Source of the DNA: DATHZQ01 sp965216945
GTDB taxonomy: Bacteria; Actinomycetota; Acidimicrobiia; Spongiisociales; UBA5794
Assembly (NCBI GenBank): GCA_965216945.1
Contig: CBDCGU010000003.1
Coordinates: forward strand, 1,736,001-1,800,000
Length of the DNA stretch: 64,000 bases
Reading direction: 5' to 3'
Shown here: in pieces, positions 18,285 through 27,364 of the stretch
Layout: every line of letters starts with the position of its first letter
How positions within the stretch are numbered: position 1 is the first letter of the stretch
The notes under the pieces: model-generated
Told to the model about the DNA's origin: nothing
The model's input: the letters and a program-made list of their open reading frames with translations, nothing else
Database searches by the model: none
Program-made: the position numbers and the translations under genes

Positions 18285-19469
18285 TCAGGGGTGGGTCGAG
18301 ATTGCGTCGGTCCAGGCGCCGCCGGCTGCATTGGAGTCGATGGCCGCACGGACGAATCGCACGCCGGCCAGGCCGTCCACCTCGGTGGGAAAGTGGAGGG
18401 CCAGCGGGTCGACGGCGACGCCGGCCAGCCGGGCTGCCATCACTTCCGCTGCATCGGAGTAGACGTTGGCGAAGGCCTCATGGAAGCCTTCGGGATGACC
18501 CTTGACGATACGGCTCGATCGCAGTGCCAGGGGCAGGAGACCGGGGCCGTTGGGGGTCATGATCTGTGCCGGGCCGTCGAGCGGCTTGAACAGGAGACGC
18601 TGGGGGAGTTCCTGCTGCCATTCGACCGTCCCCGCCGTGCCCGATACGCGTACCCGGATGCTGTTCTCGACCCCTGCGGCCGCTTGAGTCACCCAGAAGC
18701 TGCCCCTTGCGTCGTTGTCGAAGCGGAGCAGCGCACCGGCGTAGTCGTCGACGACCCGGTCGGGGACGATGTGACCGACCTCGGCGGCGACCTCCGTGAC
18801 CTCGCGTTGGGTGATGAAGCGGATGAGGTGATGGGCATGGGTGCCGATGTCGCCGAGGATCAGCGACGGACCCCCTCGCACCGGGTCGTCCCGCCACGCC
18901 TTGTCCGCTGTGGGTGTGGGCTCATCGCTGCGAGCCTTGCCGCCCTGGACGTACTCCACCTGGACGAGGTGGACTTCGCCCAGCAAGCCGGCGCTCACCA
19001 TGGCCCGGGCCTGGCGAACCAGTGGGTATCCCGAGTAGTTGTGGGTGAGGCAGAAGATGCGCCCGGTCTGGCGAACCCGCTCCACCACCTCGACCGCCTC
19101 GTCGATCGTGTTCGTCATCGGCTTGTCGCAGATGACATCGAAGCCCCTGTCGAGTGCAGCGAGGATGTAGGCGTGATGGCTGTCGTTCGGCGTCATGATC
19201 GCCACGACGTCGGCGCCCTCCTCGCGTTCCGCCTCGCCATCGAGCAACGTGAATGCGTCGGGATAGGACCGATCGGGGTGGAGCCCGATGGCTGTCCCTG
19301 CCGCTGTCGATCGTTGGGGGTCAGAAGAGAGCGCACCGGCGACGATCTCGTAGCGGTCGTCGAGGCGCGCCGCCGCTCTATGGATCTCCCCGATGAAGCT
19401 GCCGGGCCCACCCCCGATGACGGCGAGGCGCAGCCTCCTGCCGAGCATGTCGATCACGGGATTGGTCAC
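18285..19469 (-). CDS. Gfo/Idh/MocA family NAD(P)-dependent oxidoreductase
   Basis: A 394-residue protein from a GTG at 19469 with GAGG about seven bases upstream; the frame is open further but with basic, non-protein-like residues. The N-terminal Rossmann fold shows VIGGGPGS, followed by the family CDKPM signature (usually EKP) and the catalytic-domain DIGTHAHHL motif with the expected Asp and His. Family members oxidise or reduce sugars, inositols and related polyols; the N-terminal GGGPGSFIGEIHR form is common in sugar-dehydrogenase members. The substrate cannot be assigned. No obvious pathway partners adjoin it. Confidence 0.86.
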   Translation of the reverse strand: MTNPVIDMLGRRLRLAVIGGGPGSFIGEIHRAAARLDDRYEIVAGALSSDPQRSTAAGTAIGLHPDRSYPDAFTLLDGEAEREEGADVVAIMTPNDSHHAYILAALDRGFDVICDKPMTNTIDEAVEVVERVRQTGRIFCLTHNYSGYPLVRQARAMVSAGLLGEVHLVQVEYVQGGKARSDEPTPTADKAWRDDPVRGGPSLILGDIGTHAHHLIRFITQREVTEVAAEVGHIVPDRVVDDYAGALLRFDNDARGSFWVTQAAAGVENSIRVRVSGTAGTVEWQQELPQRLLFKPLDGPAQIMTPNGPGLLPLALRSSRIVKGHPEGFHEAFANVYSDAAEVMAARLAGVAVDPLALHFPTEVDGLAGVRFVRAAIDSNAAGGAWTDAISTHP

Positions 19470-19581
19470 GGAGGTCCTCGAGAGTGGGATGCGGCGCCGA
19501 CGTCGTTCGGAGACTACGTACTTCCGTCCTGCGGGGTCGCATCGACGAGTCCCCCTTCGTCGTCGATACCTCAACCATGCT

Positions 19582-20271
19582 TCACACCGTTGCCGTCACG
19601 TGCTGATCGGACCGGATCAGCATGAACACGCCTGCGATGAAGACCCATAGATAAGGGAGCCCTCCCGTCACTACGGAGACCTCAAGTGGCAGGTAGAACG
19701 CAGCAAACCCGGCCGCGGCGTTGGCGACCATGAGCCAGCCGAGCCACCTCGGGAACAGTTGGGTTTGGATGATCACAACGCCGAGCGGCAAGAGCCACAG
19801 CGCGTTCGAGATCAGGTCCACCCATATGAAGCTCCAGGTCAGCCCGTTCAGCACCAGGTAGCCGTCTGTACCAAGACCACCGTTGGACGTCCAGAACACC
19901 CCCGCGCCTACGACGCTGAGGTAGTAGATGGCGCCCGTGACGGTGATGGCACCGCCTCCCAGAATCAGGTATCCGACCCATCGCAACCCTCCGTCGAGGA
20001 TGCTTGAGACCTTGGCAAGGAACACCATTAGGAGGGACCAGCCCAGGGCCGCCATCGATACTCCCAGCACGAAGGCCGTGTCGAAGGCCTGGCCTTCGTA
20101 GAACGCAACGATGTCCGAGGGTGACGCGGTCCATAGTGGCATGCCAGCCTCACCCGTCAGCGGCGCCCTGGCCACTGAGAGCACTCCCCACAGAATGGCG
20201 GCCCATCCGGCAATCCGAACACTCCCACGTGTACCCGTCGAAAGCTGTCGGCTGGCGGTGACCGTTGTCAT
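19582..20271 (-). CDS. Six-helix membrane protein, DUF4386-like
   Basis: A 229-residue integral membrane protein starting at ATG 20271 with GAGGAGG just upstream. About six hydrophobic segments are visible, with a long extracytoplasmic stretch after the first. The overall pattern resembles DUF4386-type proteins, but this assignment is tentative. It is divergent from the histidine kinase gene and shares its 165-nt intergenic region, so regulation by that two-component system is possible but not shown. Confidence 0.65.
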   Translation of the reverse strand: MTTVTASRQLSTGTRGSVRIAGWAAILWGVLSVARAPLTGEAGMPLWTASPSDIVAFYEGQAFDTAFVLGVSMAALGWSLLMVFLAKVSSILDGGLRWVGYLILGGGAITVTGAIYYLSVVGAGVFWTSNGGLGTDGYLVLNGLTWSFIWVDLISNALWLLPLGVVIIQTQLFPRWLGWLMVANAAAGFAAFYLPLEVSVVTGGLPYLWVFIAGVFMLIRSDQHVTATV

Positions 20272-20436
20272 GAGATCCTCCTCGCTGTCTACCGAGCAAC
20301 GTACGGGTCGACCTTCGGAGGCGATATGAGGGTGCCATCGTTCCTAGCTGAGGATTTCCTCAGGCCGTCGCACGACTCGAACTGAGGCCTTCCACCCTGG
20401 ACATATTCGTGGTACACGCCGAGAATCGTCCTACGC

Positions 20437-22518
20437 ATGGGTTCGCTGTTGGCTCCCGAGACGCCGGGTTCGATCGACCTCGACGAGGCCCGGGCCGGTG
20501 AATCGGCTCACAGATGGCCGATATGGGCCGTCTGGTCCCTGACTGTGGTCATGTTCTCCGGCATCGCCACCACGCTGCGCGGCATCTCAGGAGTGCCCCT
20601 GCTGGCCGGACTGGGCTGGTTTGTTGGCGTGATGGCCATCGCCACTCTCGGTGCGCTGGTGGTGTGGCATCGGAGGAGCCTGGTTCAGGGTTGGCTATTG
20701 AGCGGGTTCGCCTTCTTCTGGGCACTGGGCATCTTCGCCTACCACTTCTTCGGGTTTCCCTACATTGGGATTGAATCAGCCTCAACCCTCGGGCTGGGTC
20801 TTGTACGAACGCTCATCGCGATCGGTGACTCCGTGTTCGTCCTGGCTGTAGTGTGCTTCGCTTTCTTGCTGTTCGTTGGACCCGACGGGAGTCTGCCCTC
20901 CCCCAAGTGGCGATGGGTTGCCTGGTTCCTGGTGGGTTTCGCTCCTTTCATGATCTTGGGTCAGGTTCTCAATGCTTTGAAGGTCATCGATGTTGACGCT
21001 TGGCTCTCTCGATCGACGTGGTGGTCGTTCGAGGGCACGGCAAACCGTGGCGCCACCGATCAGGCCCTGGACGTCGCTGCAATAGCCGTGGCCATCGTCG
21101 TCTTTTCCCTGATGGCTTGGGTGTTGTGGCATCGGATCCGCACCGCCGTGGGCGAGCAGCAACAGCAGCTCAAGTGGATCGCGGTTGGGTGCTCGGCCGT
21201 CCTGGCCTGGTGGATTCTCTGGTTCCCAGTGCCGGAGACCCCGTGGCTGACCACCCTGCAGACGCTGGTGCCGGGTCCCGCTCTCCTACTATTTGCGGCC
21301 GGCTTCGGCATGGCTCTGTTCAAGTACAGACTGTGGGACATCGACGTCGTGGTACGCCGCTCCCTCGTATACGGCCTTCTCTGGCTGGTGATAGCAGGGA
21401 TCTATGTCGGCGTCGCCGCCGGCTTTGGAATGCTCGCAGGAGCGCAGTTCCCCATCGGGGTCGCCATCATCCTCACCGCCGCAGCGACACTCGTCTTTCA
21501 GCCCGCCCGACACTGGCTCGAAGGTGTCGCGGACCGCTGGGTGTTCGGCAATCGAGCTTCCCCGGTCGATGCTATCCAGACGTTGGGGCGGGGCGTGGCC
21601 GGTTCCGGTCGGCCCCAGGACATCGCTGAGAGCCTGGCGTCCACCGTGAGCCGCGCCCTCGTCGTCGGCTGGGTCCGAGTGGACCTCGAGGGATCATCTC
21701 CGGTTGAAGTCGGCGTGCGGAACGATGCGGCCGAGACCAGGCTCTCGGTGGCATGGGGTAGCGAAGTATTCGGGTTGCTCCGTTGTCAGCCGCAGCGCGG
21801 CGCAGCCTTGGGACAAGAGGATCTTCCCCTTCTGCACGCTCTCGTCGGCCAAGCCGCGTTAGCCATCGCCCATGCCCGCATGGCTACACGCATCGTCAAC
21901 GCCCAGGAAGAAGAGCGGCGAAGGATCGAACGCAACATCCACGACGGGACCCAGCAAGATCTCACCAATCTGGTGGCGCAACTCGGCATAGCCCGAGCCA
22001 AGGCGACGGGTGATTCAGCCGTCGTAGCGGATCTCAACCGGATCCAGCGCGAGGCCCAGCGGATTCTTGGTGAGTTGCGTCAACTGGCGCAGGGCATCTT
22101 CCCGTCGGTCCTTCGCGACGGGGGCCTGGTCTCCGCCATCGAGGACCGCTGCTCCAGGCTTCCCATTGATGTCAACGTACGGATCGGCACGGCACTCGCC
22201 GGAAGACGACTTTCCGCCGACGTCGAGGCAGCGGCGTACTTCTTCGCAGCTGAAGCGCTGAATAACGTACTCAAACATTCCGGGGCGACCACGGTCGACG
22301 TCGCCCTCGACTTCGACGGGAGCGTCGTCAGCGTCGCTGTCGCAGATGATGGTGTGGGTTTTGACGCGGGCAGTGCCATGGAAGGGTCGGGGATCCCAGG
22401 GCTCACTGACCGCGTCCATGCGCTTGGCGGCGATCTCACCATCAGGAGCGATCCGGGCCGAGGAACCCTCGTAACCGCGCAGATTCCAAGTCACGAGATC
22501 TCGGCCGGAACACCATGA
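20437..22518 (+). CDS. Membrane sensor histidine kinase (HisKA_3/NarL type)
   Basis: This 693-residue kinase has about ten transmembrane helices over residues 25-355, a GAF-like segment (about 375-480), then the dimerisation/phosphoacceptor helix EEERRRIERNIHDG with His502 and an HATPase domain (N-box FFAAEALNNVLKHSG, G-box VADDGVGFD, GRGT near the end). This is the NarL/DesK-type kinase architecture. The signal is unknown; the many helices suggest a membrane-borne cue. Its stop overlaps the start of the LuxR-type response regulator by four bases (ATGA), so the two form a cognate pair. Confidence 0.92.
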   Translation: MGSLLAPETPGSIDLDEARAGESAHRWPIWAVWSLTVVMFSGIATTLRGISGVPLLAGLGWFVGVMAIATLGALVVWHRRSLVQGWLLSGFAFFWALGIFAYHFFGFPYIGIESASTLGLGLVRTLIAIGDSVFVLAVVCFAFLLFVGPDGSLPSPKWRWVAWFLVGFAPFMILGQVLNALKVIDVDAWLSRSTWWSFEGTANRGATDQALDVAAIAVAIVVFSLMAWVLWHRIRTAVGEQQQQLKWIAVGCSAVLAWWILWFPVPETPWLTTLQTLVPGPALLLFAAGFGMALFKYRLWDIDVVVRRSLVYGLLWLVIAGIYVGVAAGFGMLAGAQFPIGVAIILTAAATLVFQPARHWLEGVADRWVFGNRASPVDAIQTLGRGVAGSGRPQDIAESLASTVSRALVVGWVRVDLEGSSPVEVGVRNDAAETRLSVAWGSEVFGLLRCQPQRGAALGQEDLPLLHALVGQAALAIAHARMATRIVNAQEEERRRIERNIHDGTQQDLTNLVAQLGIARAKATGDSAVVADLNRIQREAQRILGELRQLAQGIFPSVLRDGGLVSAIEDRCSRLPIDVNVRIGTALAGRRLSADVEAAAYFFAAEALNNVLKHSGATTVDVALDFDGSVVSVAVADDGVGFDAGSAMEGSGIPGLTDRVHALGGDLTIRSDPGRGTLVTAQIPSHEISAGTP

Positions 22519-23243
22519 CCAAGCGTATCCGAGTCGTGATCGCGGAGGATCATTACCTGCTTCGTGAGGGTACCCGCCAACTGTTGGAGACTTCCGGGCG
22601 GGCAGATGTCCTCGCAGCAGTCGGAGACGCGGCTGCCCTTCATGACGCGGTGGAGCGCCTCGATCCGGACGCTGTGATCGTGGACATTCGCATGCCCCCC
22701 GACCACGAGACCGAAGGGATAACGGCCGCCCGTAGGATCCGCACCGAACATCCACGTGTGGGTGTCGTCGTGCTATCGCAATACGCAAACGCCCTCTATG
22801 CCTTCGAGCTGTTTCAGAACGGGACCGACGGGCTCGCCTACCTGCTGAAGGACAGAGTGGGCGATGTCGAGGAGCTGGTGCGAGCTCTAGACGCCGTCAC
22901 AGGAGGCGGTTCGGTGATCGACCCCAGCGTCGTGGAGAGCCTCCTATCACGTAAAGCGACAATGTCGCGCGGAAGCCTGGGCGAACTCACCGAACGCGAG
23001 ATGGAGGTATTGACGGAGATGGCCCAAGGCAAATCGAACGCAGGCATCTCCGAAGCGCTGTTCGTCTCCGAGTCAGCCATCGAGAAGCACATCAACTCGA
23101 TAATGATGAAGCTCAGACTCGACCCGGAGGACTCGGGCCTCAATCGACGCGTCGCCGCTGTCCTCACCTTCCTCCACAGTTACCAACCAAGTGACCAGCC
23201 GGCCGAGATGTCCGATTCTCCGGCGCAACCCGAACCTGACTGA
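22515..23243 (+). CDS. NarL/LuxR-type response regulator
   Basis: A 242-residue regulator. The receiver domain (1-125) has the acidic pair ED at 11-12, phosphoacceptor Asp57 (VIVDIRMPP) and a conserved Lys (LLKDR). A linker leads to a LuxR/GerE helix-turn-helix (about 150-215: LTEREMEVLTEMAQGKSN, SESAIEKHINSIMMKL). A short acidic, disordered tail follows. It is translationally coupled to the histidine kinase. Targets are not visible; the divergent membrane-protein promoter at 20272-20436 is a candidate. Confidence 0.93.
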   Translation: MTKRIRVVIAEDHYLLREGTRQLLETSGRADVLAAVGDAAALHDAVERLDPDAVIVDIRMPPDHETEGITAARRIRTEHPRVGVVVLSQYANALYAFELFQNGTDGLAYLLKDRVGDVEELVRALDAVTGGGSVIDPSVVESLLSRKATMSRGSLGELTEREMEVLTEMAQGKSNAGISEALFVSESAIEKHINSIMMKLRLDPEDSGLNRRVAAVLTFLHSYQPSDQPAEMSDSPAQPEPD

Positions 23244-23710
23244 TATGGGCGAGCAGCGTGACGAGGTGGCAACTGGCAGTGACGGACTACTTCTCGGCAA
23301 TCAGACAACAGATCCGGCGCGACGTTCGCAAACTTGCACCTCGAGTTGACAGCGGTCTGCGAGCAACTCCGAGCCGATCTGCCGCCGACACCGTCGCAAG
23401 GCCACATCGCGTTGACCTCCTCGCAGGAATGAGGGATCACAACATCAACCTTGTGGGGCGTCTGTGGAGCGCGAGACGGCCCGGATCCTGAAGCGAGCGA
23501 GCCGGCGAGCGACAAGAAGCAGAGACGCGACGACGCGTTCGGTTCGTCGCCGGACCCGAGTGTGCAGTTGCGAGTACTGCGTCCATCGGCCCAAGACATC
23601 GTTGCTGAACAACCCGTCGGGTGAGCCACTGGTGCTGTCCGACAGCGTGGCTCGATACGTGGCGTCGGCGACCCGCCGTTTGCCGGAGTTTCGGCCGCTG
23701 GTTGAGTTGT
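23244..23710. other. Intergenic region with no supported gene
   Basis: About 470 nt between the response regulator and the tRNA-Ile fragment. No frame has a ribosome site with protein-like composition. One rightward frame ending near 23430 could encode a short helical stretch (HLELTAVCEQLRADLP), possibly a gene remnant, but I cannot identify it. The region is the outer flank of the tRNA-Ile islet. Confidence 0.4.
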
Positions 23711-23758
23711 GTGGGCCCACCTGGATTCGAACCAGGGACCTCATCCTTCTCAGGGATG
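23711..23758 (-). tRNA. 3' fragment of tRNA-Ile (pseudo-tRNA; probable attachment site)
   Basis: These 48 bases match the 3' part of the intact tRNA-Ile at 26057-26131 at 46 positions, from the anticodon stem through the T arm and acceptor 3' strand. The 5' half (acceptor 5' strand and D arm) is absent. The differences are one T-loop base and one anticodon base (GAT to GAG). It has the same orientation as the intact gene. The pattern is that left by integration into the 3' end of a tRNA gene. Confidence 0.8.
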
Positions 23759-23885
23759 TCAGGGGGTCCTGCCGCCAATGTCATTTCGGCGGAAACCGTT
23801 GTGCCGCAACGGTTTCAACCACTTCATCAGTTTGCGGCGTATCGTGTCGTTTTCGTTCTCGTGTGCACGCGCTGTGCCACGCGGC

Positions 23886-24842
23886 TCACCGCCGGCCGCG
23901 GGGGCTGCGGCTGTCCATGTAGTCCTGCAGGGCAGCGTGAGAGCTGAGCCACAGGGATCGGTGTCGAACCGCGCGAAGACGACCCGAGAGGGCGAGCTGG
24001 CGGAGGTAGTCCGCGGAATATGGGCTTCCTTGCGCAAGCGCTCGGAGCGGAACGAGACGAGCGTCACCGCCAAGCCGAGGCAGGATGAACCTGTTGATGG
24101 ATTCGCTGACCGCCCGAGCGAACAGCTCAACGAGGCCGCCGGCGTCACCGCGGTCGGCGCGCACGAGCGCTCGGAGGTAGCGGTCGCGTTGCTGGGATCG
24201 AATGACCATAGGTGGGTAGTCGGCGTGAACGAGCTCCCAGTTGGCCAGCAGCCTTCCGACGCGCCCGTTGCCGTCGGTGAATGGATGGATTCGCTCGAAC
24301 CAGGCGTGACGCTGTGCGATCCGTTCGATCACGTGCCGTTCAGAGTCTTCACTGTCGGCGGCAACCCAGTCTGTCATGTCGGCTTGGACTGCCGCTGCCG
24401 GCGACAACTGGACACGCCTTCCCCCTCCGACGGTCACTCCAGTCGAACGGAAGGCACCAGGTCTGTCCCGGGTTGCGGGCGGGTAGGTCGCCCAGACGGG
24501 CCCGACCACGCGGCGGTGCACTTCCCGAACGATTGCCAGGTCGATCCCGGCTCCCGGCGCCGTGTCGTACACCCAGGCGGCGGCATCGGCGTATGCCCTC
24601 ACCTCCAGCGCCTCCAAGAGAGTGCCGCGGGCTTCGTCGTGCTCTACGACCGCGACTACATCCTGCTCACTGAGCGAGCTGCCTTCGATTGCCGTCGAGT
24701 GGTGAGTCTCCAGCAGCCAGATCTCGCGCAGCACATGGTCGAGTTCGAGGCTGTGTGGCCCTCCGAAACGATCGCGGAGAACGCCGACCTCGCTGTCAAC
24801 GCGGGCAAGAAGCTGCTCGGTGGTGGGGCGACCCCGTGGCAC
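23886..24842 (-). CDS. Fic/Fido family protein (probable AMP transferase, self-inhibited class)
   Basis: From the GTG at 24842 the protein has 318 residues. It carries the full Fic motif HPFTDGNGRVGR and, N-terminal to it, STAIEGSS, matching the (S/T)xxxE(G/N) inhibitory helix of class II Fic proteins. The tail looks like a winged helix (SPYSADYLRQLALSGRL). Fic enzymes transfer AMP or other nucleotide moieties to Ser/Thr/Tyr; with the inhibitory Glu in cis the resting state is off. The frame is open back to an ATG at 24989, but the extra 49 residues are basic and unlike the family. It sits inside the tRNA-Ile islet. Target unknown. Confidence 0.82.
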   Translation of the reverse strand: MPRGRPTTEQLLARVDSEVGVLRDRFGGPHSLELDHVLREIWLLETHHSTAIEGSSLSEQDVVAVVEHDEARGTLLEALEVRAYADAAAWVYDTAPGAGIDLAIVREVHRRVVGPVWATYPPATRDRPGAFRSTGVTVGGGRRVQLSPAAAVQADMTDWVAADSEDSERHVIERIAQRHAWFERIHPFTDGNGRVGRLLANWELVHADYPPMVIRSQQRDRYLRALVRADRGDAGGLVELFARAVSESINRFILPRLGGDARLVPLRALAQGSPYSADYLRQLALSGRLRAVRHRSLWLSSHAALQDYMDSRSPRGRR

Positions 24843-24993
24843 GCAATACCTACGCTTTCTTTGATTCGACGTTTCCGTAGGAATTCTAGGTGAGCTCTTG
24901 CGTTGGTCGGCGCGAGCATCACGGCGCACACGGATGCCACACCGAGTGACGATCCGGTAGCTTGCGACCGCTCCGCGAAGTGATGCCATGCCG

Positions 24994-25883
24994 TTATGGG
25001 CGGATTGGTGACCTCATTGCCTTGATCGCTGCGTCAAGTGCGTTGAGGGTCGGCTTGAGCGTGTCCGACCAGTCGACCGTGGCTGGCTCGTCGACCCGAT
25101 GAACGTCGCTGATTGTCACAGCTGCTGCGGTGGGGACACCGAGCGCCTGCCCCGCAGCGAATAGCGAAGCTGCTTCCATCTCGACCACCTCTGCGTCGGC
25201 CTCGCGGGCAGCCTCCAGATCCCTGCGTGTAGACCGATACGGAACCGCGACCGTCCAGGTTCTAGCGAGCGCAGCGCCGTCGAGTTGGGCTGCAAGCGCT
25301 GCCACGAGCTCGGTTTCGGCGTACACGACCTCCGCTGGAGCAAGGTACGCATCTGAAATCCCGTCCGTGCGGAGTGCTGAGTGCACGATGACCGTGTCTC
25401 CAATGGCGTGCTGGCCAGCGATCGCTCCAGCGGTGCCCAGATCACCGCCGACAAGCGGCTATCGCCCGCCAGAAAGCGGAGATGTTCGAGCTGTGTCACC
25501 ATCGAGGAAGCCCCGGGGTTCATGCAGCCGATCAATACGGGGTCGCCACCGACGACTGTCATGAGCATCCGGGCGTTGGACACGATCAATTCTGTGTTGT
25601 CGACGAATCTCTCGTCCTCGACGATTGCGCGTGTAACCGGATCTTGGAAGGTGTAGACGACTCCGATCGGAAGCGTCGACGGCTGCCACCCGGACTTGAG
25701 CGCCCACCCCAAGAAGTCCGCAGGGGTGTAGATGAATTCCTGATCGACCTTGGACACAGGCGTAGTCTCACACAACAGCGCCAGCGGCACTCTCACGCAG
25801 CATTGCTGATCGCCCAGCGTGAGCACCCGAAAGTCATTCAGGAACGGCTCGGCCCATGCCTTCATCAAGACGACGCTCGACAC
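24994..25883 (-). pseudogene. Nucleoside phosphorylase / MTA-SAH nucleosidase family, one frameshift
   Basis: Two frames together make one PNP_UDP-type protein. The first (from GTG 25883) reads through NARMLMTVVGGDPVLIGCMNPGAS and FLAGDSRLSAVIW. The second continues with GTAGAIAGQHAIGDTVIVHSALR, VYAETELVAALAA and VVEMEAASLFAAGQALGVP to the stop at 24994; VEMEAA is the family motif that contacts the nucleoside ribose. The switch lies near 25428 where a run of three Gs would be in frame with a fourth, so a single-base deletion or a base-calling error explains it. If real, it is inactive. It is in the tRNA-Ile islet beside the Fic gene. Confidence 0.7.
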
Positions 25884-26056
25884 CTACTGGGCACCTCTTC
25901 GACCGCCTGGATGAAGCCGCAGCCGATCGCCTCGCAGCGACCTTCGCCATTGCTGATGTGCACGCGATGTTGCACGCGAGAGGAATCGGCGATGACCGTG
26001 ACTGCTCTGGAGGCCAAGTAACGGAGATCCCCTTGCGCTGCAAGGGATCTCACTGG

Positions 26057-26131
26057 TGGGCCCACCTGGATTTGAACCAGGGACCTCATCCTTATCAGGG
26101 ATGCGCTCTAACCAAGCTGAGCTATGGGCCC
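26057..26131 (-). tRNA. tRNA-Ile (anticodon GAT)
   Basis: A complete 75-nt cloverleaf on the minus strand: acceptor GGGCCCA/TGGGCCC, D arm GCTC...GAGC, anticodon stem CATCC/GGATG with loop CTGATAA (anticodon GAT), T arm CCTGG/CCAGG with loop TTCAAAT, discriminator A. The genome encodes CCA directly after it (26054-26056), unlike the other two tRNAs here. Confidence 0.97.
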
Positions 26132-26212
26132 GCGGAGAGCCGCAGAGTGTACAAGGGCTTTCCGCTGTTCGGGAATCCGGATCTGGCGTCGTCCGGTGCA
26201 CGGTCGAGTCGA

Positions 26213-27127
26213 TCACCCTCGCATCGCCTCGAGGATCTCGGTGGCGTGGTGGATCGCCACCGAGATGTGTCCTTCATCGTCGTAGAAGTGGCCCTGGGCG
26301 CCGGGGATGGCGGCCGCCACTGCTCGGCCCGTGGCGATGGAGACGTTCTGGTCGAGGGCTCCATGCCAGACGTGGACATTGGGATGAGCGATGTCGGTGA
26401 CATGGAAACCCCAAGGGCGCGAGAGGAGCTTGGCGTCCCGGGCCGCACCCCTGCCTCCCTGACGGAAGGCCTCGTTGAGCGCCAGCCCGTATCGAGCGGC
26501 GAGGGCGATCTCGCTCAGGGCGTTGCGATCCACAGCCGGAAGTCCGGTGAGGGCAGCGCGGCCGGTGGCCGCAGGGCCGTCTGTCTCCGTCGCGGTGCGC
26601 ATCGAGCGCGCCATCGAGCCGAACGCAACGTTCAGGAGGAACGGCGCATACTTGACCATCCGCCGCTGCAGCCGGTTGATCGGCAGCTCCTCCTCGTTGC
26701 TGCCGAGGCCGGCCGGGCCGGCGCCGGAGATGATCCCGACCGCGGTCAGTCGCTCGGGGATGGCGAAGGCGACTGCGGCTGCATACGGGCCTCCACCGGA
26801 AATGCCCTGCACCGCAAACCTGTCGAGACCCAGGGCGTCGGCCAGTTCGACGATGTCGTCCGGCCAGTCGAGTAGCCGCCTACCCGGTTTGAAGTCGGAG
26901 TAGCCCATGCCCGGTCGGTCGACTCCGATGAGACGGACCCCGGATTTGGCCGCCGGTTCGTGGAGGATTCCCGCCTCGAGACGCGACCCGGGGTGCCCGT
27001 GGAAATGGAACACCGGGGACCCGTGGTGGTCGCCGTACTCGGCGTAGCCGACTTGCCGGCCGTCGCTCAGCCTCACGGAACCCTCGATCGGCTCCGTGAG
27101 ACCTGCAATGTGGAGAAACTCACGCAT
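26213..27127 (-). CDS. Alpha/beta hydrolase
   Basis: A 304-residue alpha/beta-hydrolase. Visible are the oxyanion-region HFHGHPGSR, the nucleophile elbow GISGGGP (Ser), an Asp in HGALDQNV and a His in DEGHISVAIH completing the triad. A cap domain lies between about residues 150 and 230. The substrate cannot be inferred. The ATG overlaps the stop of a 46-codon upstream gene by eight bases, implying translational coupling. The unit is divergent from a MarR regulator across an AT-rich, palindrome-bearing gap, so it is probably that regulator's target. Confidence 0.87.
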   Translation of the reverse strand: MREFLHIAGLTEPIEGSVRLSDGRQVGYAEYGDHHGSPVFHFHGHPGSRLEAGILHEPAAKSGVRLIGVDRPGMGYSDFKPGRRLLDWPDDIVELADALGLDRFAVQGISGGGPYAAAVAFAIPERLTAVGIISGAGPAGLGSNEEELPINRLQRRMVKYAPFLLNVAFGSMARSMRTATETDGPAATGRAALTGLPAVDRNALSEIALAARYGLALNEAFRQGGRGAARDAKLLSRPWGFHVTDIAHPNVHVWHGALDQNVSIATGRAVAAAIPGAQGHFYDDEGHISVAIHHATEILEAMRG

Positions 27128-27260
27128 TGGCTTCGACCAGTTGCCGCACCTGCGCCTGCTGCGCCCTCGAGGCTCGGGGGCGCAGGGCGACGACGAGATC
27201 CTCGATCACCACCGCCTCTTCGATGGTCGTGGCGACCTCGTCCGGCATTTGGGTCAGCAT
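27120..27260 (-). CDS. Small 46-residue protein, coupled to the hydrolase
   Basis: Starts at ATG 27260 with AAGGAG seven bases upstream, an unambiguous ribosome site. The product is a short acidic-then-basic helical protein (EEAVVIEDLVVALRPRASRAQQAQVRQLVEANA). No family recognised. Its stop overlaps the hydrolase start, so it heads a two-gene unit and may serve mainly for coupling. It lies directly beside the MarR-type divergent promoter. Confidence 0.6.
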   Translation of the reverse strand: MLTQMPDEVATTIEEAVVIEDLVVALRPRASRAQQAQVRQLVEANA

Positions 27261-27364
27261 GGGAGAGCTCCTTGAGATAGCGTACCCGTCAATAGTTGAA
27301 CAATCAATCATATCTTGGTTAACTTGTCAACAAGGAAATTGTTAACTCAGCAACTAACTGTGGT
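27261..27364. promoter_or_regulatory. Divergent MarR-controlled promoter region with candidate operators
   Basis: This 104-nt gap is strikingly AT-rich compared with the rest of the window. It contains the near-palindrome CTTGTCAACAAG (27323-27334; five-bp arms around CA), and two GTTAAC palindromes at 27318-27323 and 27341-27346 whose starts are 23 bp apart. MarR-family proteins typically bind such short palindromes overlapping promoters and their own gene. That this is the MarR operator is inference. Confidence 0.55.

Larger units (their letters stand above)
23711..26131. mobile_element. Putative genomic islet bounded by tRNA-Ile 3' direct repeats
   Basis: The intact leftward tRNA-Ile at the right and its 3' fragment at the left, in the same orientation, enclose about 2.3 kb. 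Elements entering the 3' end of a tRNA gene leave exactly this arrangement. Inside are a Fic-domain gene and a frameshifted nucleoside phosphorylase. No integrase or recombinase remains, so it would be a decayed or satellite element. A tandem duplication of the tRNA region followed by decay is the alternative. Confidence 0.5.

Noticed and set aside
23711..23758. A functional tRNA with anticodon GAG
   Set aside because: The acceptor 5' strand and D arm are missing; it is only the 3' part of a tRNA-Ile copy.
23709..24893. Plus-strand frame spanning the tRNA fragment and the Fic gene
   Set aside because: It is antisense to a complete Fic domain and runs through tRNA sequence; no homology pattern seen.
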